A DNA stretch of 64,000 nt. Origin: Spirochaetota bacterium. Its GTDB lineage: Bacteria > Spirochaetota > JAAYUW01 > JAOAHJ01. A program made the translations under genes and the position numbers. The notes under the pieces are model-generated. The model was not told where the DNA came from, did not search any database, and was given only the letters and a program-made list of their open reading frames with translations. Positions 46,154 to 56,429 of the stretch are shown piece by piece (position 1 is the stretch's first letter; the number at the start of each line of letters is the position of its first letter). The DNA lies in assembly GCA_026415295.1 (NCBI GenBank), contig JAOAHJ010000023.1, positions 124,001-188,000 on the forward strand, in the 5' to 3' direction.

Positions 46154-48244
46154 TCAAGTTAATAGATTTTCTGATGTTTCAGCAAGTTCGATTGCGATAT
46201 CAGAGAAACTATTTATAAGTTTAGATAAATAATTAAATTTATCAAATAATCTATTACTTAATTCTCTATTATTTTTAACAACATCATAAAATTTATTAAA
46301 ATTAATGTTAAAACTTTCAAAATTATTTTTCAATTCTTTACTTAAAACATTACCATTTTCAATTAAAATAATAATACTTTTAACATTTTCATTAATATTT
46401 GTTGACAAAATATTAGATTTTAATGCAAGATTTTTAACTTCATTTGCAACAACTTGGAACTCTTTAACAAAATCTCCTCCTCTTGAGGCTTCTATAGAAG
46501 CATTAAGTCCTAAAAGATTTGTTTGTTTAGATATATTTTCAATGTTTTCAGCAAAATCTTTAATATTTTTTAAGTTTACATATATTTGCTTAAATAATTC
46601 AAAAAACTCCATTAATTTCTTATCAATGTCATTTATCAAAGATATTTGATTTGCTATATTTTCTATTGATTTACCTTCATTTTCATAAACATAATTATTT
46701 GTAGTTATTATTTCTTCTAAATGAGCAGTAAATTGTGAAACAATACTTGATAATTCATTACTTAAGTCTTTTATCATTAGTGAATTTTTTTTGTAAATAT
46801 TTGAATTTTCTTTTAATAATTCTGAGATAGATGTAATTTTTCCTATATATACTTCCATCTCTTTATTTTTATTATTTAAAAGTTTATTTTTTGCCGTTAC
46901 ATCTTTATAAATAGCTACTATTTCTATTAATAAATTTTTTGCTATTATGATAACCAAAAATTCAAACCCATATATCATAGTATAAAATTGAGGATATTTA
47001 TCAGGCAAAGTAAAAACTAGTATATCATTTATCAACGAAAACATAAATAAAATAAGTGAAATCCTAAACTTTTTAAGATGTTCAAAGCTTTTTTTAAAGG
47101 AAAGATTCAAATAAAATATTATAAGATAAAAATAAGCTAAAAGACCTAATAATAATTCAAAATTATATATATTTTTTCTTAATCTATATTTATTAAAAAG
47201 TATAAGATCAATAACAAAACTGATGCAAAAAAATATTACTATTATTTTCATTACATTATTTAATTTAATATTAGAATACTCTTTTAAGAAGAAAAGAAGA
47301 AGGAGACCACATATATATAAACTTTTATAAATTATAAAGTAATTAAAACTTAAATAATCTATAGGTAAAAATATTAATATTTGATTTAATGAAAATATTC
47401 CAACTGAAAAAGAAAGCAGCGAGAAATATATTAAATCAAGTTTTTTTTCACTTAATCCAATAAATAAAAATACTATGAAAATCATTATTAAAAAAATCAA
47501 TAAGAATTTTTTTAAATAAAAATTAAAAAAATTTAAAATAAATGCTTTATAATAAATAAGATCATAATGAGAAATTATTATTTCGTCAGTTAAACTCGCA
47601 TTTGTCTTAACATATAAAACAATTTTTATATTTATTTTATTATTATTTGATAAATCAATAAGATAAAATGGAATCCTGTAATATTGATAATAATTAAAAG
47701 ACGAAAAAATTATACCATTTCTTTTTCCAAATTCAGATATTTTAAAATCATTTATATATATTTCAGATGCATCTGAAAGTTTACCTATTGCTATTCCCAA
47801 ATCAAAGTTTTCATTATTTAATTTTTCATTTTTATTTTTTATCACAAAATTTTTAATTTCATTTAAATCTAAATCTTTCTCTATTTCAAAAACACTATTT
47901 TTATATCCAGATAATGAAGAAAGATTAAAAGGAATATTAAAGTCTTTAGTAATGTCTGGTGTTTTATTTTTATAATCTATTGAAGGTTCATTCATTAAAT
48001 AAACTTTAACCTTAAAATTATCCTTAATTTTATAAATCTCATAATCTCTTTTCAATTCAAAAAAATATGAGAAATAATTAAAAATAACACATATTATTAA
48101 TACAAAAAAAAGTAATAGGGATATATAAATTAGAAATTTTAATTTTTTAGTTTCTTTAATTTTATTTATCAGACTTAATAAAAAAGTAGTTACAAGAATT
48201 TTTAAGTTTTTTTTCTTATTTAAATCTTTATCAATTTTACTCAT
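46154..48244 (-). CDS. 7TM-DISM receptor fused to a methyl-accepting (MCP) domain, copy 1
   Basis: 696 residues. First membrane helix about 38-62; periplasmic domain about 63-235 of the 7TMR-DISM extracellular type ('GIAIGKLSDASEIYINDFKISEFGKRNG' in parts, a jelly-roll pattern); seven membrane helices to about 435; then a coiled coil and MCP hairpin. The hairpin tip 'QTNLLGLNASIEASRGGD' and 'FQVVANEVKNLALKS' keep the CheA/CheW contact motif, though less perfectly than copy 2. DISM domains are thought to bind carbohydrates. Paralogous to the next gene upstream. No ribosome site visible. Confidence 0.8.
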   Translation of the reverse strand: MSKIDKDLNKKKNLKILVTTFLLSLINKIKETKKLKFLIYISLLLFFVLIICVIFNYFSYFFELKRDYEIYKIKDNFKVKVYLMNEPSIDYKNKTPDITKDFNIPFNLSSLSGYKNSVFEIEKDLDLNEIKNFVIKNKNEKLNNENFDLGIAIGKLSDASEIYINDFKISEFGKRNGIIFSSFNYYQYYRIPFYLIDLSNNNKINIKIVLYVKTNASLTDEIIISHYDLIYYKAFILNFFNFYLKKFLLIFLIMIFIVFLFIGLSEKKLDLIYFSLLSFSVGIFSLNQILIFLPIDYLSFNYFIIYKSLYICGLLLLFFLKEYSNIKLNNVMKIIVIFFCISFVIDLILFNKYRLRKNIYNFELLLGLLAYFYLIIFYLNLSFKKSFEHLKKFRISLILFMFSLINDILVFTLPDKYPQFYTMIYGFEFLVIIIAKNLLIEIVAIYKDVTAKNKLLNNKNKEMEVYIGKITSISELLKENSNIYKKNSLMIKDLSNELSSIVSQFTAHLEEIITTNNYVYENEGKSIENIANQISLINDIDKKLMEFFELFKQIYVNLKNIKDFAENIENISKQTNLLGLNASIEASRGGDFVKEFQVVANEVKNLALKSNILSTNINENVKSIIILIENGNVLSKELKNNFESFNINFNKFYDVVKNNRELSNRLFDKFNYLSKLINSFSDIAIELAETSENLLT

Positions 48245-48351
48245 AAATTTAAATTATTTAGCACTAAATTTAATTTTAATTAAATTTTGTTATATTTATT
48301 TTAATTTTAATTCTAATTTTATTTAATTTCTATATTAAAAAATTTTAATTG

Positions 48352-50445
48352 TTATTTTATCATTCTACTATTCTTCTCAGCAATTATAAAGAGGTCCTTA
48401 GAGTTTTCCTCTATATTTATAGAAATATTACTTATCTTAACAAGAGTTTCTATTAATTCATTTGTTGTCATTAAAAATTCTTTTAATGAAGAAGAATTAT
48501 TCTTTAAAAATTCAAATAATTCACTGTAATTTAAATTAAAAATATTAAACTCATTTTCAAATTTATTAAGAGAATTAATAGAATTTTCTATTATATTTTC
48601 CATTAAAAATAATTTATCTTTAATTTCTTTTGAAAATTCAGATGATTTATTTGCAAGTTTTCTAATTTCATCAGAAACAACAGAAAAACCTTTTCCTTTT
48701 TCTTTTGCTTTTGAAGCTTCTATTGAAGAATTTAAAGATAATAGTGTTGTTTGCTCAACTATATTATCTATGGCTATTGTATTTTCAAGTATTAATTTAT
48801 ATTTAGTTTTAAGTTTATCGAAAATATCTCTTAGGCTAATAATTATCTTCTTTATGTTTTTTAATTTATTTTCAAGTTTTTGAGCTTCCTCAACAATTTC
48901 ATTTTCCTTTACATTTATTATATTAATAAAATCATTAGCCTCTTTTAAATTTAAAAGAAAATCTTCATTGATACTTTTAAACTCCCTACTCAACTCTTTA
49001 AGCTTTGAAGATATTTTGTAATCCTTTTTAGCAATATTTGAAAGATTTTTAATATTAATAAAAAGTTCATTTCTCTTTTTAATCAAATCTCTCCTAAGAT
49101 TATCAAGCTCCACTGAAAGAAGCTTTGAAGTATAAAAAGAATTTATGAGTAGAAAAATCATTTTTCTACCTAAAAGCAAAATAAATCCAATAAAACCATA
49201 CACCATTAAATATTTTAAAGAAACAAATTCAGGATAAAATTTTTTAAGTACATCAGCAAATTGAAATGCTATCATATCATTTAAAAGACACAATACCAAT
49301 ATAGTCATAGCAAAAATGATATCTTTCAATTTAGAACTTTTATCTTTAATATATTCAAAAATATAATTAAAGTAAATATAAAGAAGAGCAGCAAATAAAA
49401 TAAAGTTAAATATTTTATAAATATTTAATCTAATAAATCTATCATAGATAATTAAATCAATAAAAAACCCTATAGTGGCAAGAGTTATAAAAAATACAAT
49501 TATTTTGTTATATTTTCTTTCCGTATAATCCTGGCAAAAAATTATTAGCATTATAAACAACAAATATAATGATTTATATTCAACAAGATAGTTAAAAAAA
49601 ACTCTTTTTATAGGTAAAAAATCAAAAATATAAGTTATTGAAAATATTACCATTTCTAAGCTGAGTATAGAAAAGTAATAATAATATGTTAGATTTTGTT
49701 TCATTCCAAGATATAGAAAAATAAAACTAAAAATTAAAATAATAATTAATAATATAATTTTTAAGTCAATGTCAATAAAGTTATTAAGTTTAGCTACTCT
49801 TTCTATAAAATAATAATCCCCAATTAAAAATTTATCTTGAACCGACCCAGTTGGATTATAATAAACTATAATTTTAATTTCTATATTATTTATATTATTT
49901 AATCCATTTTTTAATAAATTGGGCAACTTTATATCTAAATTTTTATTCCAACAACTAAAATAGTACTTTCCTTTTTTGCCATATTCTGCAATTTTACTAT
50001 TATTAATCCATATTTCAGCTGAATCAATAAGTTTACCTATAAATATACCAATAAATTGACTATCATTAAACTTTGTTAAAATATCTTTTTCTATAGTTTT
50101 TGTTATTACAGCTTTACCATTTATAACTTCTTTACCTACTTTCATTTTTGCAAAAGACTCAAAATAAACAGGAAGATTTGTATTAGACTCTACTATTAAA
50201 TTAAAATCTGAATAATTATCATCTTTTGATTCAAAAATTTGTATCTTCCAATCTTGAGATATATCATAAACTTGTTTATTATAATTTTTATTTATAGAAA
50301 TATACCCCTCTAACAAAAATAATATAGACAAAAATATTAATGCATAATAAATGATTAAAAATATTAAAAGCAAATTGTGAAAAAGATTTTTTGAATCAAA
50401 AAAAATATAAATTTGATTTTTAATATTATCTATAATTTTGTTCAT
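48352..50445 (-). CDS. 7TM-DISM receptor fused to a methyl-accepting (MCP) domain, copy 2
   Basis: 697 residues with the same layout as its downstream neighbour: membrane helix at about 22-48, DISM periplasmic domain ('GIFIGKLIDSAEIWINNSKIAEYGKKG' in parts), seven helices to about 440, then coiled coil and MCP hairpin with 'QTTLLSLNSSIEASKAKEKG' and 'FSVVSDEIRKLANKS'. The two copies keep equal length and domain boundaries but differ in most residues, so the duplication is old. A chemotaxis role is inferred from the hairpin. No ribosome site visible. Confidence 0.8.
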   Translation of the reverse strand: MNKIIDNIKNQIYIFFDSKNLFHNLLLIFLIIYYALIFLSILFLLEGYISINKNYNKQVYDISQDWKIQIFESKDDNYSDFNLIVESNTNLPVYFESFAKMKVGKEVINGKAVITKTIEKDILTKFNDSQFIGIFIGKLIDSAEIWINNSKIAEYGKKGKYYFSCWNKNLDIKLPNLLKNGLNNINNIEIKIIVYYNPTGSVQDKFLIGDYYFIERVAKLNNFIDIDLKIILLIIILIFSFIFLYLGMKQNLTYYYYFSILSLEMVIFSITYIFDFLPIKRVFFNYLVEYKSLYLLFIMLIIFCQDYTERKYNKIIVFFITLATIGFFIDLIIYDRFIRLNIYKIFNFILFAALLYIYFNYIFEYIKDKSSKLKDIIFAMTILVLCLLNDMIAFQFADVLKKFYPEFVSLKYLMVYGFIGFILLLGRKMIFLLINSFYTSKLLSVELDNLRRDLIKKRNELFINIKNLSNIAKKDYKISSKLKELSREFKSINEDFLLNLKEANDFINIINVKENEIVEEAQKLENKLKNIKKIIISLRDIFDKLKTKYKLILENTIAIDNIVEQTTLLSLNSSIEASKAKEKGKGFSVVSDEIRKLANKSSEFSKEIKDKLFLMENIIENSINSLNKFENEFNIFNLNYSELFEFLKNNSSSLKEFLMTTNELIETLVKISNISINIEENSKDLFIIAEKNSRMIK

Positions 50446-50576
50446 TTATTAAAATATTTAATAAATATTATTAAAATCTTAAATTAAAATAGAACTTTTA
50501 TAAAATATTTTAAATTAAAAACTTTACTATATTACAATAAATTAGTCTTTTATAATAAATTTATTATATAAAAAAT

Positions 50577-51311
50577 TTATTTATAAAAATAGTTTTTAAT
50601 ATTATGTGGAATATTTGATATTATAAATATTGGATTATATTTCATCGCTAAACATAACTCATTCAAATTATCAACACACCAAAAAACAAATTTATAATTT
50701 TTATTAAATAATTTATCAAGAACAGGATCATGTAACATTCTTATATCAAAATGAATATAATCAGGTGAAGCATATTTTAGAAAATACATTTTTTTAATAT
50801 AAAAAGGAGTTCCTATTTTTGAAACCAACAATCCTCTTTTTAACCAAGGAGCTTTATTTTTTAACCTATAAATAACAAAAGGATTAAATGAAGATACAAC
50901 AACTCTATCTTCAATTTTATATTTTTTAATTACCTCTATTACCTTGTTTTCTGTTCTTTCATCATTTCTTCTCTCTTCTTTTATTTCAATGTTTATTAAA
51001 TTACAATCTTTTAATATTTCAATTACCTCATAAATTGTTGGGATATAAGTAATTTTTTTATCAAAATCAATTAATTCAATTTTTTTTAAGTCTTCATAAT
51101 CAATTTCTTCTATTTTTATACTTTTTCCTGTAAACCTTTTTAATGAAAAGTCATGATAAACAACCGGAATACCATCATGAGTCAGTAAAACATCAAATTC
51201 TGTTCCATCAATTTTATTTTCTTTTATTTTCAAAAAAGATGGAACGGTGTTTTCAAATGATAAACCCGGTATTCCTCTATGACCTAATATAAATGGAATA
51301 TTTCTGTTCAT
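50577..51311 (-). CDS. Glycerophosphodiester phosphodiesterase
   Basis: 244 residues, normal for the GDPD/UgpQ class. Catalytic residues: His in 'ILGHRGIPGLSFENT', Glu-Asp in 'IDGTEFDVLLTHDG', and His in 'PVVYHDFSLKRFTG'; also 'INIEIKEE' and 'VVSSFNPFVIYRLK'. There is no signal peptide, so it is cytoplasmic. It releases glycerol 3-phosphate from phospholipid head-group diesters. It follows the nucleoside permease by 29 bases and may be the last gene of that operon. Confidence 0.9.
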   Translation of the reverse strand: MNRNIPFILGHRGIPGLSFENTVPSFLKIKENKIDGTEFDVLLTHDGIPVVYHDFSLKRFTGKSIKIEEIDYEDLKKIELIDFDKKITYIPTIYEVIEILKDCNLINIEIKEERRNDERTENKVIEVIKKYKIEDRVVVSSFNPFVIYRLKNKAPWLKRGLLVSKIGTPFYIKKMYFLKYASPDYIHFDIRMLHDPVLDKLFNKNYKFVFWCVDNLNELCLAMKYNPIFIISNIPHNIKNYFYK

Positions 51312-51340
51312 ATTTTTATCTTATTTTATTTCCCTAATAC

Positions 51341-52627
51341 TTAAATATTAGATTTTCTAATCAATCTATTTGTTACATAATTGTATAAATATCTTGCAAC
51401 AACTAAAAACAAAATTATCCCTTTAATTATTTCCACAATTGAATTTGGAATCTGAGTAGTTCTTGACATATATTGTCCGCCAGCATTTAAAGCTCCCCAT
51501 AATAAAGCAGTAAAAATCACTCCAATAGGATTATTCGAAGCAAGTAATGCAACAGAAATCCCATTCCATCCATACCCTGCTTCAAGATTCTCAAATAATT
51601 TATAATCAAGTCCTGTAACTTGAACAACACCAGACAAACCTGCTAAAAATCCAGCAAACATTAAAGATATTATTGTGATTCTCCCTGATGAAATACCTGC
51701 AACTTTAGAAGCATTTTTATTCAATCCAACAGATCTTATTTCAAAACCTAATTTTGTATAATATAAAATGATATACACTAAAATAGCACAAATAATAGCA
51801 ATTAAGATTCCTATATGAACCCTATAATTAGTATTTTCAAAAATCTTATTACCCATAATAGTTAAATCAGCAAATCTTGGTAATCTATTATTTATAAGAA
51901 TATCATCAGTTTTTGGAGTATAAATATTTATATTCCTTTGACCACCAAGAAGCCTAATAAACATTGGAGAACTTAACCTTGCAATATGAGCAAGCATCAT
52001 AGTTGTTATAACTTCGTGAGCTCCTGTTTTAACTTTTAAAAAAGCTGGTATAAAATTATATAGAGCTGCTGATAAACCTCCTAAAATAAATATTAATAAA
52101 ATAGAAAAAAATGGTGGTAAATTTAAATATAAACCAAGAAAAGCAGCCATTATAGCTCCAATATAATATTGCCCCTCTGCTCCAATATTAAAAAGTCCAG
52201 CTTGAAAAGCAATGGATATTGATAAACCAGTGAAAATTAAAGGAACTGCATTCAAAACAGAAACATGCCAGTTTTTATAAAATCCTCCATAAAATAAAGC
52301 TCTATAAGCTAAAAAAGGATCGTAACCAGTTATAAACATTATAATTCCACCAATTATTACAGATATACCTATACCTATTAAAGGTAGTGATATAGATTTT
52401 ATCCATTTTTTGACAATTTTACTTCTTTCTTCTTCTTGTTCATATTTTAATTTATAAATAAAATATAATATTACTGATAAAATTATAAATATAACTCCTG
52501 AAAAATATGAGGCCATATACATAGTTGTTCCAATAAAAACAAGAAAAATAATTATTGTATTTATTAAAACACTTATATAATTGAGATTATTTTTTTTGTT
52601 AAAATTATTAAAATTGTTCGGATTCAT
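51341..52627 (-). CDS. Nucleoside ABC transporter permease (second permease)
   Basis: About 428 residues. A basic N-terminus and about ten membrane helices. 'FRALFYGGF'-like 'YRALFYGGFYKNWHVSVLNAVPLIFTGLSISIAFQAGLFNIGAEGQ' (in parts) is the signature of this branched-chain/nucleoside permease class, with 'KVKTGAHEVITTMMLAHIA' and 'VGLNKNASKVAGISSGR' (EAA loop). It partners the permease at 55391 and the ATPase at 52608. The start is ATG 52627 with AAGGGG upstream; a longer reading to 52648 is inside the ATPase gene. Overlap with the ATPase gene is 20 bases. Confidence 0.9.
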   Translation of the reverse strand: MNPNNFNNFNKKNNLNYISVLINTIIIFLVFIGTTMYMASYFSGVIFIILSVILYFIYKLKYEQEEERSKIVKKWIKSISLPLIGIGISVIIGGIIMFITGYDPFLAYRALFYGGFYKNWHVSVLNAVPLIFTGLSISIAFQAGLFNIGAEGQYYIGAIMAAFLGLYLNLPPFFSILLIFILGGLSAALYNFIPAFLKVKTGAHEVITTMMLAHIARLSSPMFIRLLGGQRNINIYTPKTDDILINNRLPRFADLTIMGNKIFENTNYRVHIGILIAIICAILVYIILYYTKLGFEIRSVGLNKNASKVAGISSGRITIISLMFAGFLAGLSGVVQVTGLDYKLFENLEAGYGWNGISVALLASNNPIGVIFTALLWGALNAGGQYMSRTTQIPNSIVEIIKGIILFLVVARYLYNYVTNRLIRKSNI

Positions 52628-54149
52628 ACATTGTCCCCTTTTTCCCACCAGTCATATAAAATCCTACTTCCTGTTCTGAGACATTTTTGTTAATAAATTC
52701 TTTTACAATTTTTCCCTCATAAATAACAAGAATTCTGTCAGATAATGCAAATATTTCTTCTAATTCAAGGGAAATAAGCAAAATAGGAACATTTTTTTCT
52801 CTTAAAGAAAGTATTTGATTATGAATATATTCAATTGCTCCAACATCAAGCCCTCTTGTCGGTTGAGAAACTAATAAAAAATCTGGATCTTTCGAAAATT
52901 CTCTACCAAGAATTACTTTTTGTTGATTTCCCCCAGAAAGAGTACTCACAGCAACTCTTGAGCCAGGACATCTAATATCGAAATTTTTAACTATATTATC
53001 AGAGTATGAATAAAGGTAATTATATCTTATAAAATAATTTTTAATAAATGGCTTTTCATCATGTCTACCAATTATTATATTTTCCCCTATAGTCATAGGC
53101 AATATGAGACCATCTTTTTGTCTATCTGCTGGTACATATGAAAAACCTTTTTTTATTCTATATTTTGTGCTTAATAAATTAATATTTTCTCCATTGAAAA
53201 GTATTTCCCCCTTGTCTGGCTTTATTAATCCCATAACTATATTGGCAAGTTCTTCTTGGCCATTGCCATCAACCCCTGCAATTCCAACTATTTCTCCTTT
53301 TCTAATTTTCAAATTTATACCATTTAATATATTTATTCCTCTATCATTTCTATAATGTAAATCTTTAACTTCAAAAACAACTCTTTCCTCTATAGGTTTT
53401 TCTTTTCTTTCAACAGTTAAAACTACATCTCTACCAACCATTAATCTTGCTAGTTCTTCTTTTGAAATTTTTTCAACTTCTCTTTCACCAACAACTTCAC
53501 CTCTTCTTAAAACATAAACCCTATTTGCAATATTTTTAACCTCTTCTAACTTATGAGTAATTATTATAATAGAAACCCCACTTTCTTGTAATCTTTTAAT
53601 AACTTTAAATAAATCATCTACTTCTTGAGGTGTAAGAACTGCAGTAGGTTCATCAAGTATTAAAATCTTTGCTTTTCTATATAATGCTTTTAAAATCTCT
53701 ACTCTCTGTTGTATACCAACTGGTAAATTTTCTATTAATTCATCAGGTGGAACTTCAAGTCCATATTTTTTAGATAACTCTAATACTGTATCTTTTGCTT
53801 TCTTTTTATCTATAAATAATCCTTTAATAGGTTCATCACCAAGTATAATATTTTCTGTTACGGTAAGATTATCTACAAGCATAAAATGCTGATGAACCAT
53901 ACATAGCCCATTCTTTATAGCATCTTTTGGTGAATGAAACTTTACCTCTTTACCATTATAAATTATTTCACCAGAATTTGGTTTATACAAACCATATAAA
54001 ATATTCATCAAAGTAGATTTACCAGCTCCATTTTCTCCTAAAAGTGCTAAAACTTCTCCTTCCCTCAAATATATAGAAACATTTTTATTAGCAACTACTT
54101 TAGGAAAAATTTTTGTAATATTTCTCATTTCAAGAATTATTTTTTCCAT
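52608..54149 (-). CDS. Nucleoside ABC transporter ATPase (two ABC modules)
   Basis: 513 residues, two ABC cassettes in tandem. Module 1: 'LLGENGAGKSTLMNIL' (Walker A), 'LPVGIQQRVEILKAL' (signature) and 'ILILDEPTAVLT' (Walker B). Module 2: 'GIAGVDGNGQEELANI' (degenerate Walker A), 'LSGGNQQKVILGREF' and 'DFLLVSQPTRGLD' (Walker B with Gln for Glu), as is normal in this class where one site is impaired. It powers uptake with the two permeases and the Bmp lipoprotein. It lies 149 bases after bmp with a terminator between. SD AGGT. Confidence 0.93.
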   Translation of the reverse strand: MEKIILEMRNITKIFPKVVANKNVSIYLREGEVLALLGENGAGKSTLMNILYGLYKPNSGEIIYNGKEVKFHSPKDAIKNGLCMVHQHFMLVDNLTVTENIILGDEPIKGLFIDKKKAKDTVLELSKKYGLEVPPDELIENLPVGIQQRVEILKALYRKAKILILDEPTAVLTPQEVDDLFKVIKRLQESGVSIIIITHKLEEVKNIANRVYVLRRGEVVGEREVEKISKEELARLMVGRDVVLTVERKEKPIEERVVFEVKDLHYRNDRGINILNGINLKIRKGEIVGIAGVDGNGQEELANIVMGLIKPDKGEILFNGENINLLSTKYRIKKGFSYVPADRQKDGLILPMTIGENIIIGRHDEKPFIKNYFIRYNYLYSYSDNIVKNFDIRCPGSRVAVSTLSGGNQQKVILGREFSKDPDFLLVSQPTRGLDVGAIEYIHNQILSLREKNVPILLISLELEEIFALSDRILVIYEGKIVKEFINKNVSEQEVGFYMTGGKKGTMYESEQF

Positions 54150-54229
54150 AAATTACCTAATTTTAATTTCAAAAATTAAATTTTTATAATCCAAATAATA
54201 TTTTTTATAAAAACTTTATAAGGATTATA

Positions 54230-54272
54230 AAAATTTTCCTGCAGAAATTACATTCTGCAGGAAAAATTTTTT
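54230..54272 (-). terminator. Hairpin terminator/attenuator after the Bmp gene
   Basis: A perfect 13-bp stem 'TTTTCCTGCAGAA' (54234-54246) with its complement at 54253-54265, loop ATTACA, then a T-run in the minus direction. It lies 26 bases after the Bmp stop and before the ATPase start, so it probably lowers expression of the ATPase and second permease relative to the binding protein. Confidence 0.8.
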
Positions 54273-54297
54273 AACTCAAATATTTAATAGATCTTTA

Positions 54298-55356
54298 TTA
54301 CATTTTGTAACCAGCTTCAGCTCTTGTAGCTGGAGGAACAATTTTGCCTTCTTTCATATCTTTAATAACTTGATTTATAAAATCTTTAACTTCTTGAGGA
54401 ATTATTGAATCAAAATCATGGAAAGGAGCTAAACCTGTTGAATCTTCTTTAATACCAAAAGTATAGTTTTGTCCTCCAACAAGGTTCTTATCTAAATAAT
54501 ATTTAACAATTAAATATGTAGCTTGAGTTATTCCTTTAACTGCTGAAGTAATAACTGTATCAGGAGCTAAATTATTTTGATCAACATCAACCCCTATAGC
54601 AAGAATTCCTTTTTCTTTACAAGCATTTATAACTCCTATACCAGTTGCCCCAGCAATCTGGAAAATTATGTCTGCTCCTTTATTAATTAAAGTTAAAGCA
54701 GCCTCTTTTCCTTTAGCTTGATCATTGAAAGAACCTGTTACTATAGATATTACTTCACATTCTGGATTTACATATTTAACTCCAGCATAAAACCCAGCTT
54801 GAAATCTCTCTACAGGTGGGATATCCATACCAAGAACCATTCCTACGACATTTTTATCATTTAATTTAGGAGAAATTTTATAATATTTTTTAGTTAAAAG
54901 ACCAGCTAAAACACCTGCTAAATATCCAGATTCTTGTTCTTTAAATAAAATACCAATAGCATTTTTAGGTGCTTTTTCAGGATCTACAAAAATATCAACT
55001 CCAGCAAAAAAGGTATTTGGATTCTTAGAAGCAGCTTCAATTAAAGCATCAGCCATTAAGAAACCAACAGCAAAAACTACTTTGTTACCATCTTCAGCAA
55101 GACCTGTTAAATTTGGAATATAGTCTGTTTGCTCTTTTGATTCAACTACAGAAGCTGATACTCCAAATTCACTTGCTGCTTTTTGTAATCCAGCATAACT
55201 TCCATCATTAAAAGATTTATCACCAAGCCCACCAACGTCAGTAGCCATTGCTACTTTAATACCTACCTTTTTCTCAGATTTTTTACATGAAACTAAAACA
55301 AGAGAAAAAATAATAAGAACAGATAATAAGACAAAAAAAATTTTTCTTTTACTCAT
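54298..55356 (-). CDS. Bmp/TmpC (PnrA)-family nucleoside-binding lipoprotein
   Basis: 352 residues. Signal peptide with lipobox 'LVLVSC' (Cys about residue 24). The mature part starts 'KVAMATDVGGLGDKSFNDGSYAGLQ', the hallmark of the Bmp family, with 'VFAVGFLMADAL', 'GVDIFVDPEKAPKNAIGILFKEQESGYLAGVLAGLLT' (in parts) and 'IAGATGIGVINACKEKGILAIGVDVDQN'. The Treponema member (PnrA) binds purine nucleosides. It is encoded between the first permease and the ATPase. SD GGAGG gives high expression. Nucleoside specificity is by family only. Confidence 0.92.
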   Translation of the reverse strand: MSKRKIFFVLLSVLIIFSLVLVSCKKSEKKVGIKVAMATDVGGLGDKSFNDGSYAGLQKAASEFGVSASVVESKEQTDYIPNLTGLAEDGNKVVFAVGFLMADALIEAASKNPNTFFAGVDIFVDPEKAPKNAIGILFKEQESGYLAGVLAGLLTKKYYKISPKLNDKNVVGMVLGMDIPPVERFQAGFYAGVKYVNPECEVISIVTGSFNDQAKGKEAALTLINKGADIIFQIAGATGIGVINACKEKGILAIGVDVDQNNLAPDTVITSAVKGITQATYLIVKYYLDKNLVGGQNYTFGIKEDSTGLAPFHDFDSIIPQEVKDFINQVIKDMKEGKIVPPATRAEAGYKM

Positions 55357-55390
55357 AATTTATCCTCCATAAAATTTTTTTAATCAAAAA

Positions 55391-56347
55391 TTATTCCTCT
55401 TCTTTTTCTATAATAAAATCTTTTCCTACCTCTTTTGGTGGTCTAGATTTTCTAACTAATCCAGCAACTACAATAACTGTAGCAACATAAGGGAATATTA
55501 AAAAAAACTCTTTAGGTATAAATAAAATTTGTTCCGATTGAATTTTATATTGTAAAGCTTCTGCAAGTCCAAAAAAGAGTGAAGCTAATGTTGCTCCTAA
55601 AGGATTCCAACCACCAGAAATCATTGCAGCTAATGCAATAAAGCCTCTACCTCCAGTCATACCTTCACTAAACACAGTAGAATTTTCTATTGATAAATAA
55701 GCTCCAGACAACCCAGCAGTTAAACCTGAAATAAAAACAGCCAAATACTTAATTTTAATAACAGGAATTCCTAATGTTTCAAGAGCAATTGCATGTTCTC
55801 CAGCTGCTCTAATATGTAAACCAATCTTTGTTTTATATAACAAAAACCATATTATAAAAATAACTATAAAAGTTATATATATAATTGGAGTATGATCAAA
55901 AAAAACCTTACCCAAAAAAGGAATTTTATATAATATAGGAATATGTATCTTAACTTGCCCCAATGAATATCTAATAGGATCTGATTGTCCAGGATGTCCA
56001 AATGTTAAAACTAAAAAATACCTAGCAAGTCCAAAAGCTAATATATTTAATACAGCACCAGAAACTACATGATCAAGATGAAATGTTATTGTAAATAAAG
56101 CATGCAATAAAGAAAAAATACCTCCAGCAAAAATTCCGCCTAACATACCTACCCATGGATTACCAGTAATAAATGCAATATATGAAGCAAAGAAGGCCCC
56201 CATTATCATAATACCTTCTATTGCAATATTAACTATTCCTGCTCTTTCACATATAACAGCACCAACTGAAGCTAATATTATGGGTGTCGCAAGCCTTATC
56301 ATAGCAGCAAATAGATCTTGATTAAAAATAGAAAATAGGTGTTCCAT
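55391..56347 (-). CDS. Nucleoside ABC transporter permease (first permease)
   Basis: 318 residues, about eight to nine membrane helices. 'ATPIILASVGAVICERAGIVNIAIEGIMIMGAF' (in parts) is the conserved start of this class, with 'LDHVVSGAVLNILAFGLARY' and 'AAGEHAIALETLGIPVIKIKYLAVFISG' as the coupling loop. It is the first gene of the transporter operon, 76 bases from the predicted transcription start, and is followed 34 bases later by bmp. SD GAGA. Confidence 0.92.
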   Translation of the reverse strand: MEHLFSIFNQDLFAAMIRLATPIILASVGAVICERAGIVNIAIEGIMIMGAFFASYIAFITGNPWVGMLGGIFAGGIFSLLHALFTITFHLDHVVSGAVLNILAFGLARYFLVLTFGHPGQSDPIRYSLGQVKIHIPILYKIPFLGKVFFDHTPIIYITFIVIFIIWFLLYKTKIGLHIRAAGEHAIALETLGIPVIKIKYLAVFISGLTAGLSGAYLSIENSTVFSEGMTGGRGFIALAAMISGGWNPLGATLASLFFGLAEALQYKIQSEQILFIPKEFFLIFPYVATVIVVAGLVRKSRPPKEVGKDFIIEKEEE

Positions 56348-56429
56348 ATAAATCTCTATATAAAAATTAATTTGATTTTTTTAATATATAGTCAAAAAAA
56401 TAAATTTTAATTGATCTTAACACATGAAA

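Noticed and set aside
46305-46649. Plus-strand open frame of 114 residues opposite the MCP domain
   Set aside because: Shadow of the coiled-coil hairpin codons on the other strand.
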